Source: Paenibacillus roseus
GTDB taxonomy: Bacteria; Bacillota; Bacilli; Paenibacillales; Paenibacillaceae
DNA length: 64,000 nucleotides
Direction: 5' to 3'
Assembly (NCBI RefSeq): GCF_016424485.1
Contig: NZ_JAELUP010000113.1
Location: 1-64,000 of the forward strand
The notes below the pieces were generated by a model that saw only the letters and a program-made list of their open reading frames with translations, was not told the origin of the DNA and searched no databases. Both the position numbers and the translations under genes were made by a program. Shown here in pieces: positions 15,711 through 23,994 of this stretch; the first letter of the stretch is position 1; the number at the start of each line of letters is the position of its first letter.

Positions 15711-16793
15711 TTAATAAGGGCTGGCTTGGCCCAAAAAGTTCGGGCTGACTTCCCTGTCCTGGTAGGACGAATGAAAAATATGCGTCGTTGCCGGGGAAAG
15801 CGGCGGAATAAGCCAGGACCAACGCCCTGTAACTTCACGCCCGTGGGCGGCTTCCTTCTCTTCGAAACGCTTAAATTGAGAAGCTGCCGTATGATGGTCA
15901 ACGATCGTAACGCCATGCTTCTTATACGAATCCAAAACCGCCACATTTAACTCGACTAATGCACGATCCTTCCAAAGCGTGGAATGATGATGAGTGTCCA
16001 GTCCCATCGCCTCGGCAACTTTAGGCAGCATATTGTACCGTTCTATATCCGCCAAATTGCGCGCCCCGATCTCGGTTCCCATATACCAGCCGTTAAAAGG
16101 GGCTGCCGTATACTGGATACCGCCAATTTCCAGCTTCATATCGGAAACGATTGGCACCCCGTACCATTGCAAGCCCAACTGATCCAGCGCCGGAAGATCC
16201 GAGTGTGTGATCGGCACTTCCACGACCAGCTCCTGAGGAAGCTGGAACCATTGCGGCTCAGCACTGCCCACCTGGATAACCAGTGGGAGCAAATCATAAG
16301 TAGTGCCCGCCCCTTCCCATCCAAGGCGTTGACATTCCTTCGTAAAGGCAACGGAAGCCGGGTCGCCGACAATTTCCTGCCCGGATTCATATCCGGCATA
16401 CCGAATAAGCTGATGATTCCATATGCGAATGGACGGCTCGTCTATTGCTGGCCTGAAAACGGTGATTGTCGGCCGAATACGCCCGCCATTTGTCGCCCAA
16501 TCGATATGGCGAAACAGCGCAGCAGCCACGGCTGCTGCGCTGCCCGCCTCCCGCTCATCGAATACATGCAGCGACTCCCAAAACAACCGTCCAATGCAGC
16601 GGTTGCTGTTGCGCCAGGCCATCCGCGCGCCATGCTTCAGTTCTTCCATTGTATGTACATAGTAGCCTGCCGAAGCAATTGCAGCTTCAATCTCCTGAAG
16701 CCGACTGTCAGTTTGCAGCTTTGACTTCCCCAACTCCTGGTAACAAGCTATTATGAATGCTTCTGCCTGATTAAAAAGTGACTGCCTGTCCAT
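15711..16793 (-). CDS. nos: nitric oxide synthase oxygenase
   Basis: 360 residues, the size of stand-alone bacterial NOS enzymes, which lack the fused reductase. It makes NO and citrulline from arginine using heme and tetrahydrofolate/tetrahydrobiopterin, borrowing flavodoxin-type electrons. The heme Cys is in WRNSNRCIGR (Cys66). PQWFQLPQEL and FNGWYMGTEIGARN around residues 210-260 form the substrate pocket, including the arginine-binding Glu in MGTEI. Later DHHTAASQF and GRWSWLIPPLSPATT are diagnostic. AAGGGG lies six bases before the ATG at 16793. It has its own good promoter (16825-16853). In related bacilli NO protects against oxidative stress and antibiotics. Confidence 0.97.
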   Translation of the reverse strand: MDRQSLFNQAEAFIIACYQELGKSKLQTDSRLQEIEAAIASAGYYVHTMEELKHGARMAWRNSNRCIGRLFWESLHVFDEREAGSAAAVAAALFRHIDWATNGGRIRPTITVFRPAIDEPSIRIWNHQLIRYAGYESGQEIVGDPASVAFTKECQRLGWEGAGTTYDLLPLVIQVGSAEPQWFQLPQELVVEVPITHSDLPALDQLGLQWYGVPIVSDMKLEIGGIQYTAAPFNGWYMGTEIGARNLADIERYNMLPKVAEAMGLDTHHHSTLWKDRALVELNVAVLDSYKKHGVTIVDHHTAASQFKRFEEKEAAHGREVTGRWSWLIPPLSPATTHIFHSSYQDREVSPNFLGQASPY

Positions 16794-16824
16794 ACCGTGC
16801 CCCTTATTTTTTCTAAGTATTTTT

Positions 16825-16853
16825 ATTATATATCAGGAGGGGGGTGAAGCCAA
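16825..16853 (-). promoter_or_regulatory. sigma-A-like promoter of nos
   Basis: On the minus strand TTGGCT (16848-16853), 17 bases, TATAAT (16825-16830), 31 bases before the nos ATG. It starts immediately after the stop of the PAS kinase gene, so nos is expressed independently. Confidence 0.7.
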
Positions 16854-16859
16854 ATATTC

Positions 16860-18956
16860 TTATATCGAAGGAAGAATGATAGAAATTGTGGTGCCCTTAT
16901 TTTCTTGACTGGTGATAAGCATTTTGCCCTTGTGGCCTTCAATAATATTGAAGCTGACCATCATGCCGAGTCCGGTTCCCTTCTCTTTGGTCGTAAAGAA
17001 TGGTTCGCCAAGACGCTGAAGCTTGTCCGTTGGGATTCCGCAGCCCTCATCTCGAATTTGAATATTGATGGATTGATCGCCTAAGCGCTTCATTGTGACA
17101 CAGATGCTTCCCCCGTCAGGCATGGATTCAATCGCATTTTTGAGCAAATTGATAAACACCTGCTTGAGCTGGTTCTCCACGCAATTAACGAGCGGCAGCG
17201 TCTCCTCCAGCTCCGTCAAAATATGCACCTGGTTCATAATTGCCTGTGTATCTATTAACAGTAGTACATCATTCAAAATGAGCAGCAGATTTTGCGGCTG
17301 AAAATTGATAATTTTCGGCTTGGAGAGCAGCAGGAGCTCATTAATAATATGCTCGATTCGCGTAAATTCGGAGAGCATGATCGAGATATATTTTTCATTG
17401 CCTCCCTGCGCTTTCATTAGTTGAACAAAACCTTTCAGCGCTGTAAGCGGGTTGCGAATCTCATGGGCAATGCCCGCCGCAAGTTCTCCTACGGCTGAGA
17501 GCATTTCCGATTTGCGGAGCAGTTCCTCCGTCTTTTTATGCTCCGTGATGTCCTCGGACATTTTTAAATAATGAATAATTTCGCCATCCTTATTCTTGAT
17601 CGGTAGAATGGAGCAGCTTTCCCAATACCATTCGTCCCCTTGCTTTCGACGGTTTTTCAGATCACCGGACCATTCTTTCCCGTTCTGTATGGCATGGAGA
17701 ATCTCAGTGACCTGGCTGAGGGATGCCGTGTTCTCGGTCAAATAATCTTTTACATTGCGGAAGAGTACATCTTGAATTTCATGGCCGGTCTTTTTCGTAA
17801 ATGCCGGGTTGATATACTCTATCGTGCCATGAATATTCATGATCATTATCATGCTCGGGCTTTGCTCAATTGCGTAAGAGAGCTTTTCCAGTTCCTTGCC
17901 TGCTTGCTTCAGCTCCGTGATATCAACAAAAGTCAGAACTGTCCCACGGATGAAATTCTCCATCGTCCGGTAAGGTAGAATTCTCATGCTGTACCATCGG
18001 TTCCCTGTGCTCTGAATTTCGCGTTCAATCGTTTTGGAGGTGGAAAGCACCTGTTCAATATCCTCGAACAACGCCTGATATTTAAGTTGATTGGTAATGT
18101 GATGAATGGGACGGCCAATATCTACATTTATCAGGTGGAACAGTTTGGTCGCCGAGGGCGTGAATCGACGGATACGCATGTCTGTGTCCAGAAATAAGGT
18201 ACCGATTTTGGTGCTGAAAAGGAAATTGTCCATATCATTATTCAGCTCAGTCAGTTCATGATTTTTCCGCTGAAGTTCGAGATTGACATTGAGCAGTTCC
18301 TCATTGGCAGCCTGAAGCTGCTCATTACTGCTCTGGAGCTCTTGGTTATAATTCAGCAGTTCCTCATTGGCGGATTCCAGCTCTTCGATGATGTCTTGCG
18401 ACTTCGTCTGGAGCAATTGGAGTTCTTTCTCCAGCTCTCTTGTCCTGGGGCTGGCCTTGCGGTAGAAATCCCGATCTGTACTTGCAAGATCTGATTCGGA
18501 TTCCACCTCGAAAAAGATTGCGATCAGCCCTGATTCATTTCTGTTAGAAACCGGCTGAATGGTAACATGCAGCAGCGAATTTTCCCGTCCGTCCTCCGGA
18601 TTGAAATTATGAAATACTACCTTGGCATTTTCCTTTCTGGCGCGTTGCAATGCTGTTTGCATTACAAGAGATAATTGCGGCGAAAGCATTTTGAACAAAT
18701 TAAAGCTGATTTTCCCCTTTGGCATGCTCAGAAAATGACTCACATGACCGGAAGTATGTACAATGTCATTTTGCATATTTACAAGAATGCAAGGCGGCAA
18801 ATACTCATCGATTAACGACCCATACAATGAATCATCCTTTTTTAGCATTTCCGATGGCTTCAAGTGCATACTGTCCAACAGCGGGGCAGACATACTGTTG
18901 TCCATGACGCCCCCCTCCGTGGAGGGGCCGGAAAATTTGATTGGTTCTGCGGACAT
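16860..18956 (-). CDS. orphan PAS sensor histidine kinase with CheR-type coiled linker
   Basis: 698 residues, no membrane segment. The N-terminal half resembles the region found after CheB-CheR fusions: a PAS-like domain (DEYLPPCILVNMQNDIVHTSGHVSHFL), then a long coiled coil of E-E-L-x-x-x-N/Q-x-E repeats (about residues 200-260), then a second PAS (DNFLFSTKIGTLFLDTDMRIRRF). A third PAS with PAC motif follows (YAIEQSPSMIMIM, YLKMSEDITEHKK). The kinase core has LAAGIAHEIRNPLTALKGFVQLM, NLLKNAIESM and EKGTGLGMM. I use the ATG at 18956 because AAGGAGGT lies nine bases upstream; a longer frame opens at 18998. No receiver gene adjoins, so a phosphorelay partner encoded elsewhere is likely. Confidence 0.88.
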   Translation of the reverse strand: MSAEPIKFSGPSTEGGVMDNSMSAPLLDSMHLKPSEMLKKDDSLYGSLIDEYLPPCILVNMQNDIVHTSGHVSHFLSMPKGKISFNLFKMLSPQLSLVMQTALQRARKENAKVVFHNFNPEDGRENSLLHVTIQPVSNRNESGLIAIFFEVESESDLASTDRDFYRKASPRTRELEKELQLLQTKSQDIIEELESANEELLNYNQELQSSNEQLQAANEELLNVNLELQRKNHELTELNNDMDNFLFSTKIGTLFLDTDMRIRRFTPSATKLFHLINVDIGRPIHHITNQLKYQALFEDIEQVLSTSKTIEREIQSTGNRWYSMRILPYRTMENFIRGTVLTFVDITELKQAGKELEKLSYAIEQSPSMIMIMNIHGTIEYINPAFTKKTGHEIQDVLFRNVKDYLTENTASLSQVTEILHAIQNGKEWSGDLKNRRKQGDEWYWESCSILPIKNKDGEIIHYLKMSEDITEHKKTEELLRKSEMLSAVGELAAGIAHEIRNPLTALKGFVQLMKAQGGNEKYISIMLSEFTRIEHIINELLLLSKPKIINFQPQNLLLILNDVLLLIDTQAIMNQVHILTELEETLPLVNCVENQLKQVFINLLKNAIESMPDGGSICVTMKRLGDQSINIQIRDEGCGIPTDKLQRLGEPFFTTKEKGTGLGMMVSFNIIEGHKGKMLITSQENKGTTISIILPSI

Positions 18957-19086
18957 ATTGGTTGTACCTCCTTGCATCTGCTTTCTGAAAAAAACCACAT
19001 CGTCTATCCGTGGTTCTTCTCCTTGTTAAAAGCAAATTCCTGCCCTGTGTCAAAGGTTCTACTATTTCGACATGATTCATCACTTT

Positions 19087-19215
19087 TCATTCCCCAGGCC
19101 AGCTGTACAAGGCTGCTAGAAAGATGCCCAAACTGTCTGCTGCAATCTCTTCAAACTGCGATAACGGCAACGGATTGACGCCCTGACCAAGCTCAATGGT
19201 AAAACCGGGTCTGCG
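19087..19215 (-). pseudogene. remnant of an M14 carboxypeptidase (gamma-D-glutamyl endopeptidase type)
   Basis: A minus-strand frame reads RPGFTIELGQGVNPLPLSQF then EEIAADSLGIFLAALYSW before a TGA at 19087-19089. This matches the conserved C-terminus of M14 peptidoglycan endopeptidases (TIELG.G.NPLP.SQF-[ED]EI). The catalytic N-terminal part is absent upstream, where the frame loses similarity near 19215. It is a decayed gene end between a kinase gene and the metallo-hydrolase. Confidence 0.7.
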
Positions 19216-19306
19216 CCAATCCACCTTATGGATAACTGAGGGCAAACATGACTTTATACGGAATATAGAGAGGATAGCTTATAGCAGTGTGCTGAATTTT
19301 AACGGA

Positions 19307-20047
19307 TCAGTTGGAATGAAGTTCTCGCTCGATGAGAAGTTGGTTGTTGCGGTGAAACTGTTGCATATTGCGCGGATAGGGGCAACCTTGAATAAGAGCG
19401 GCCATACGCTGTTCATCCCCGGCCACAATCGCTGAGCGCAAACTGTGAATATAGTGTTCGTCCTTATCCTGCCTGCGGCGAATCTCCTCTATATCTTCGG
19501 TAAATTGCCCATGGCCCGGTACAAGCATCGAGATGGAATGACGGGCCAGAATAGAACTCACCTTGGCAATCGTCTCCTCATAGCGCTTGCTGCTATGATA
19601 GATATAAGGGAATTCCAAATCAGACAAGTAATCACCCGCCAGCCATACGCCGAGCGGCTCTACAATGGTGAAAATCCCGTCATCATTATGGCCTTGGGCA
19701 TGGTAGAAGGTGAGCGTTGTATTGCCAATCTTAAGCTGCTGGCCTTCTTCACTTACGGGATAAGAAACCTCTGGATAGATGATGGGATAGTCTCGTGTTA
19801 CATAGTAATCGTCATCAAATGTGTGAATTTTCTCCAAAATCTGTTCTCTCTGCTCGTCATTCTTGTCTGCCAAGGCATAGCTGGCAATAACTTGAGCCTC
19901 CGGGAAGGCGCCGCATCCAATAATATGGTCAAAGTCCGAATGCGTGAACAGGATATATAGCGGTCGATCTCCAGCCTTGTCGATTGCATAACAGCGGATA
20001 CGCTCCACCTCGTGCGGAAGCCAGCACGGGTCCGAGACCAGGACCAT
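19307..20047 (-). CDS. MBL-fold metallo-hydrolase, start uncertain
   Basis: At least 246 residues of the metallo-beta-lactamase fold, with THSDFDH (about residue 35-41), AQGHNDDG, the Asp in WLAGDYLSD and VPGHGQ. Substrate unknown. From the first ATG (20047) the HSDFDH motif comes too early for the fold. The open frame continues upstream with plausible coding sequence (WEHNGIAIFQSTLYKTVSAV, then IETED). No ATG, GTG or TTG exists there, but a CTG pair at 20131/20128 lies six bases after GGAGAGG, so a CTG start is possible. The upstream frame abuts the kinase gene end, suggesting co-transcription with that kinase. Confidence 0.82.
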   Translation of the reverse strand: MVLVSDPCWLPHEVERIRCYAIDKAGDRPLYILFTHSDFDHIIGCGAFPEAQVIASYALADKNDEQREQILEKIHTFDDDYYVTRDYPIIYPEVSYPVSEEGQQLKIGNTTLTFYHAQGHNDDGIFTIVEPLGVWLAGDYLSDLEFPYIYHSSKRYEETIAKVSSILARHSISMLVPGHGQFTEDIEEIRRRQDKDEHYIHSLRSAIVAGDEQRMAALIQGCPYPRNMQQFHRNNQLLIERELHSN

Positions 20048-20171
20048 ATCCTCCGTTTCAATAACTGCCGAGACTGTCTTATAAAGCGTGCTCTGAAAAA
20101 TAGCAATTCCGTTATGCTCCCATTGCAGCAGTTTGGCCCTCTCCTCTCGTGTATCGCCTCGAATTGTGCCC

Positions 20172-22358
20172 TCAAATCTTGTGCCGGACAGGGAAGGTCA
20201 CATGTACGGTTGTCCCGATCCCCTGCTCGCTTGTGTACTCAATCGTCCCATGATGATCCTGAATGATATTCATACTGACCAGCATGCCCAGGCCTGTCCC
20301 CTTATCCTTCGTTGTATAGAACGGCTGACCAATACGCGGAAGCTGGCTGGTATGTATCCCGACGCCTTCATCAATGAAATCGGCGCATATTTGACCAGAT
20401 TCCATATAGAGACGAACCTTCAACAAGCCCCCTTTGGGCATAGCCTCTATGGCGTTCTGTATAATATTCACGAATACCTGCTTTAATTGGTTCGCCTCGC
20501 AATACAAGGATGGGATGTCGCGCTCCAGTTCGATTAAGATGGCTACATTTGATAAATTCGCCTGTGTTATAAGCAGCTCAACCACTTCTTCAATAATATG
20601 TCCCAACTCATTCAGCTTGTACTGGGCAGTCTGCGGCTTTGCCAACATCAGCAACTCGCCGACAATCAGTTCAATGCGCTCAAATTCGCTCTGCATAATT
20701 TCATAGTAGCGTGCACGTGAATCTCCTTCCGCACTCAGCAGAAGCTTGGTAAAACCTTTGAGCGCCGTCAGGGGGTTGCGAATTTCATGCGCGATCCCTG
20801 CAGCCAGTTGTCCTGCTGCCGACAGCTTCTCTGACAATCGCAGCAGCTCTTCGGTCTGCTTTTGCCCGCTGACATTTTGCACAATCCCGAACATGCTCAG
20901 AGGCTCCCCTCGTTCATCCAGCATTAACATGCCTAATGAGTGGATCTGAATGGACCTTCCCTGGGGGGTTATCATACGGAAATGAGAGTCAAACGGGCCT
21001 CCGCTTAAGCAGATATCAATTTCTTGCTGGACACGTTCGAGATCATCCGGATGAACAAGCTGAATAAAATCATTTCCCGTATAGGCAAATTTCGCCTCAT
21101 CCACTTCTATCATGTTCATCAGCTCTTCCGACCATACTAGCTTTCTAGTCCGTAGGTTGTAGTCAAAATATCCAAGTCCGGCCATTCTCTGGGACAGTCG
21201 GAGATTATCCCTCATCCTTTTAATCTCCATCTCGCTGCCCTTGCTCTCCGTCACGTCCTGAATCACGCCTATGGACACCCATTCCCCTCCGGACTTCTCC
21301 AGATTTTCGCTCTGGACACGTAAATATCGGATGTCTTTGCCTGGCGGGAGGATACGAAACTCACATTCATACAAGTACCCTAGCCCCTGCAAATTCGCTC
21401 GTTCTATTATAGCGCGTACCTTATCCCGATCATCGGGATAAACATATTCCATAAATTGATTTATGTCAGGAGGCGTGTCACTCTCCATTCCGAAGATGGT
21501 GAACATCTCTGGAGACCAATACGTGTACACATTGTCAGAGTTGCGTTCCCAGCAGCCAATACGGCCGAGCCGGCTTGTAATAGACAACCTCTCTTCCAAC
21601 TCCTTGCGGCGGGTAATATTCCGCCAGATGCTAATGAAGTTGTACCCGCGCTCATTCTCCGGTCCTGTGATCCGTCTCACAGAAGCTTCGAACCAGTAAT
21701 ACAGAACGTTGGTGTGCCGTAGTCGGCAAGTAAATTGCAACTCGTCGCTCCCCTTCAAGCTGCTTCCGTGTAATGCAGCCCCGATGTGCAAGCGGTCGTC
21801 GGGATGGACCAGATTGAGTGCATCATCCCCCACCAAAGTAAAAGGACGATAGCCGAGCAATTTGAACGCTGCAGGAGAGACATATTTGAATTTTCCTTCC
21901 TGATCTGTATAGCAGACAATATCCGTCCCATGGTGAGGCAACATCTTGAATAGCTGCCTGCTGTTTTCCGGCATCACTGGACGAATAGCATTCAGATTCC
22001 GAAGAATAATCAGAATACCTATCTGCGAAGGATAGACCGTCGCTTCAAACCACTGATTTTCCGGGGCGTAATAATCCGTGAACACCAAACACTCCTGAAT
22101 CGAAATCTGTTCAGGATAGCTGCTGAATAGTCTATAATTAAGCGCCTCAGGGAACAGCTCTACGGCATCCTTTCCTATAAGCGCCTCCTTGCTCACAGAT
22201 AACCGGTTGGCAACCGTAGTGTTGACAAACACGATCCGCCATTGCTTATCCAGAACAAGACACCCATCCGGCATACCATCGAACAGAGCCTCCAGAGCCT
22301 CCAAAGACTGAAAGCCAAATCCAATTTGTGATGCGTCCAAACCCAATCCCCCTCGCAC
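20172..22358 (-). CDS. orphan multi-PAS sensor histidine kinase (KinA/KinE-like)
   Basis: 728 residues, soluble, with four PAS domains in series. PAS1 is at about 20-120 (LFDGMPDGCLVLDKQW), PAS2 at about 135-255 (IVCYTDQEGKFKYVSPAAF), PAS3 at about 265-385 (CWERNSDNVYTYWSPEMF) and PAS4 at about 395-500 (YFDYNLRTRKLVWSEELM). Each of the last three ends in a PAC-like segment. Then come HisKA (LAAGIAHEIRNPLTALKGFTKLL) and an ATPase (NIIQNAIEAM, KGTGLGMLVS). The frame opens with GTG at 22358; TTG at 22340, seven bases after GAGGGGG, is an equally good start. It follows a BTAD response-regulator gene with the same direction but lies 79 bases beyond it. The signal is unknown. Confidence 0.88.
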   Translation of the reverse strand: MRGGLGLDASQIGFGFQSLEALEALFDGMPDGCLVLDKQWRIVFVNTTVANRLSVSKEALIGKDAVELFPEALNYRLFSSYPEQISIQECLVFTDYYAPENQWFEATVYPSQIGILIILRNLNAIRPVMPENSRQLFKMLPHHGTDIVCYTDQEGKFKYVSPAAFKLLGYRPFTLVGDDALNLVHPDDRLHIGAALHGSSLKGSDELQFTCRLRHTNVLYYWFEASVRRITGPENERGYNFISIWRNITRRKELEERLSITSRLGRIGCWERNSDNVYTYWSPEMFTIFGMESDTPPDINQFMEYVYPDDRDKVRAIIERANLQGLGYLYECEFRILPPGKDIRYLRVQSENLEKSGGEWVSIGVIQDVTESKGSEMEIKRMRDNLRLSQRMAGLGYFDYNLRTRKLVWSEELMNMIEVDEAKFAYTGNDFIQLVHPDDLERVQQEIDICLSGGPFDSHFRMITPQGRSIQIHSLGMLMLDERGEPLSMFGIVQNVSGQKQTEELLRLSEKLSAAGQLAAGIAHEIRNPLTALKGFTKLLLSAEGDSRARYYEIMQSEFERIELIVGELLMLAKPQTAQYKLNELGHIIEEVVELLITQANLSNVAILIELERDIPSLYCEANQLKQVFVNIIQNAIEAMPKGGLLKVRLYMESGQICADFIDEGVGIHTSQLPRIGQPFYTTKDKGTGLGMLVSMNIIQDHHGTIEYTSEQGIGTTVHVTFPVRHKI

Positions 22359-22436
22359 CTTGATTACAGTATGTATTCCATTGTCTGTATAGCTGTTATA
22401 AATCCCTCTTTCCGTTTACGGGTTTCATATCCACGG

Positions 22437-23558
22437 TTACAAAGAAAAGGACTCCAGGCACTTGTCATATAATGCTTCTGTTTGGGGCGACGGCTTAATG
22501 CCGAGATCGCTTCTGAGAATGGAGGCAAACGCTTCATAATGCTGGCGTACGGCCGGACCATTGTTCAGTTTGGCATAGCCCAGCAAGATATGCCTGCAAA
22601 TTTCTTCTGAATACGGATCACTTTCCTGCAAAATTTCCAGCCGTTTTACCGCTTGCTCTTCCCGCTCCGTGTCCATTTCATAACGGACAAGGGCAAGAGA
22701 GCAACCGATATACTTCCGAAGCAGCTCCCGTCGCCGCGGCTTCGACCAATCATAGTCATGTTCAGCCAGGTAGTCTCCCTTGTACAGAGCCATAGCGTCG
22801 ATTGCCCTGGTTCTATCCTGCTCTGTAGCAACCCCGTCATTTAGACAAGCCGACTCAAATTCCTCCACATCTGTCATCATGTCCGTTGCAGCAAGCCGGT
22901 AGCTGTCTTGGGCATACTCTACTGTCGCTTGGATGTCTTCATCTTTGAGCATTTTACGAATCTGATAGATCGAGGTATGCAAGTGGGTAATGGAACGATC
23001 CTGCTCGTAGGCGCCCCACAACTCCTCCAAAATTTGATCCTTTGAAACCCATTTATTCTTATAATGAAGCAAAAAAGCAAAAAGCTCCTGAGTCTTGTTG
23101 GTCCGCCAGCGCAGCTTGGCAATGCCTGTAAGCTCCAATCTTTGAAAACACTGAATATGAAAAGTTCCGGCTTGCTTGTCCTCCAGATGCCGGCTGACAG
23201 GTGAGTACATTAGAATTCGGTCGAGTGTTTTTACGAAGCGGGCCGGGTTGACCGGCTTGAGCAGGTAATCCAATGCCTGAAGCTCGAAGGCTTCCAGTGC
23301 ATAATCCGAGTAGGCGGTGATATAGACAATGTGTACATTGCGGTTGAGTTCCCGGATTTTCTCCCCAGCCTCCAATCCGCCAATTCCCGGCATGCCGATA
23401 TCCAGAAACACAACGTCTGCTTGTTCTCTTGCCAGGTGCTCCAGACCGGCTCGGGCCGTCGTGTATTTGCCGGATACTTGATATCGCCCGTCATCCCGAA
23501 GCAGTCTCTCAAGCTGCATGAGAGCAAGCTCTTCGTCATCGATCAATATCGCTTTCAT
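22437..23558 (-). CDS. response regulator with winged-helix and BTAD output
   Basis: 373 residues. The receiver spans about 1-120, with LIDDEELAL, phospho-Asp in VVFLDIGMPG and Lys in LDYLLKPVNP. The C-terminal part is not LytTR but a SARP-like module: a winged helix (KTQELFAFLLHYKNKWVSKDQILEELW at about 155-185) and a helical BTAD/TPR-like region (about 235-370, LYKGDYLAEHDYDW). This layout is frequent in Paenibacillus, where such proteins act as DNA-binding regulators. It is encoded before the multi-PAS kinase in the same direction and may be its partner. A close relative lies at 32547. Confidence 0.9.
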   Translation of the reverse strand: MKAILIDDEELALMQLERLLRDDGRYQVSGKYTTARAGLEHLAREQADVVFLDIGMPGIGGLEAGEKIRELNRNVHIVYITAYSDYALEAFELQALDYLLKPVNPARFVKTLDRILMYSPVSRHLEDKQAGTFHIQCFQRLELTGIAKLRWRTNKTQELFAFLLHYKNKWVSKDQILEELWGAYEQDRSITHLHTSIYQIRKMLKDEDIQATVEYAQDSYRLAATDMMTDVEEFESACLNDGVATEQDRTRAIDAMALYKGDYLAEHDYDWSKPRRRELLRKYIGCSLALVRYEMDTEREEQAVKRLEILQESDPYSEEICRHILLGYAKLNNGPAVRQHYEAFASILRSDLGIKPSPQTEALYDKCLESFSL

Positions 23559-23994
23559 GACTTACCTCCTCGTCAAAGCGGTCTCATGCAGATTCCCGGG
23601 ACAGCATTCCTGCCGTATCCCATCTTAATCAACCGCCTAAACGTTTGTGCCGCCCAGCATTCTATTCTTACAATCAACTACTGCGTCCGTAAATTATTGT
23701 CCAGTTAACAAAATTGTTAAATTAATCATATAGCAGCATCTATAAGCCGTCAATTTGAATTAAGTACCAATAACTTCCTAAATTCTTACTTCACCTCCCT
23801 TATTACTAGAATTTAGTTTTTTATAGGCTTCAGCGCCACAATACCGAGAGCTAATTGTGACAGTTATGCAAATTTTTTTGCAATTCCGCAACCTTCCGTG
23901 TTGCTTTGCGTCATATTTTGGGTATTCATCTTTTAGATGATGTTTTATTTTCTATTCGTTCAGCTTATATAGCTTAAAAGGAGAAACGCGATAT
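23559..23994. other. long divergent intergenic region
   Basis: 436 bases between two divergently transcribed genes. It is AT-rich and contains a 16-bp palindrome TTAACAAAATTGTTAA (23705-23720), a GCAAA/TTTGC dyad near 23870, and the recurring motif ATTCGTTCAGCTTATAT about 45 bases before the next start codon. No gene is evident. Confidence 0.5.

Noticed and set aside
19445..19960. 171-codon plus-strand frame opposite the metallo-hydrolase
   Set aside because: It is fully antisense to a gene with intact catalytic motifs and lacks a ribosome site.
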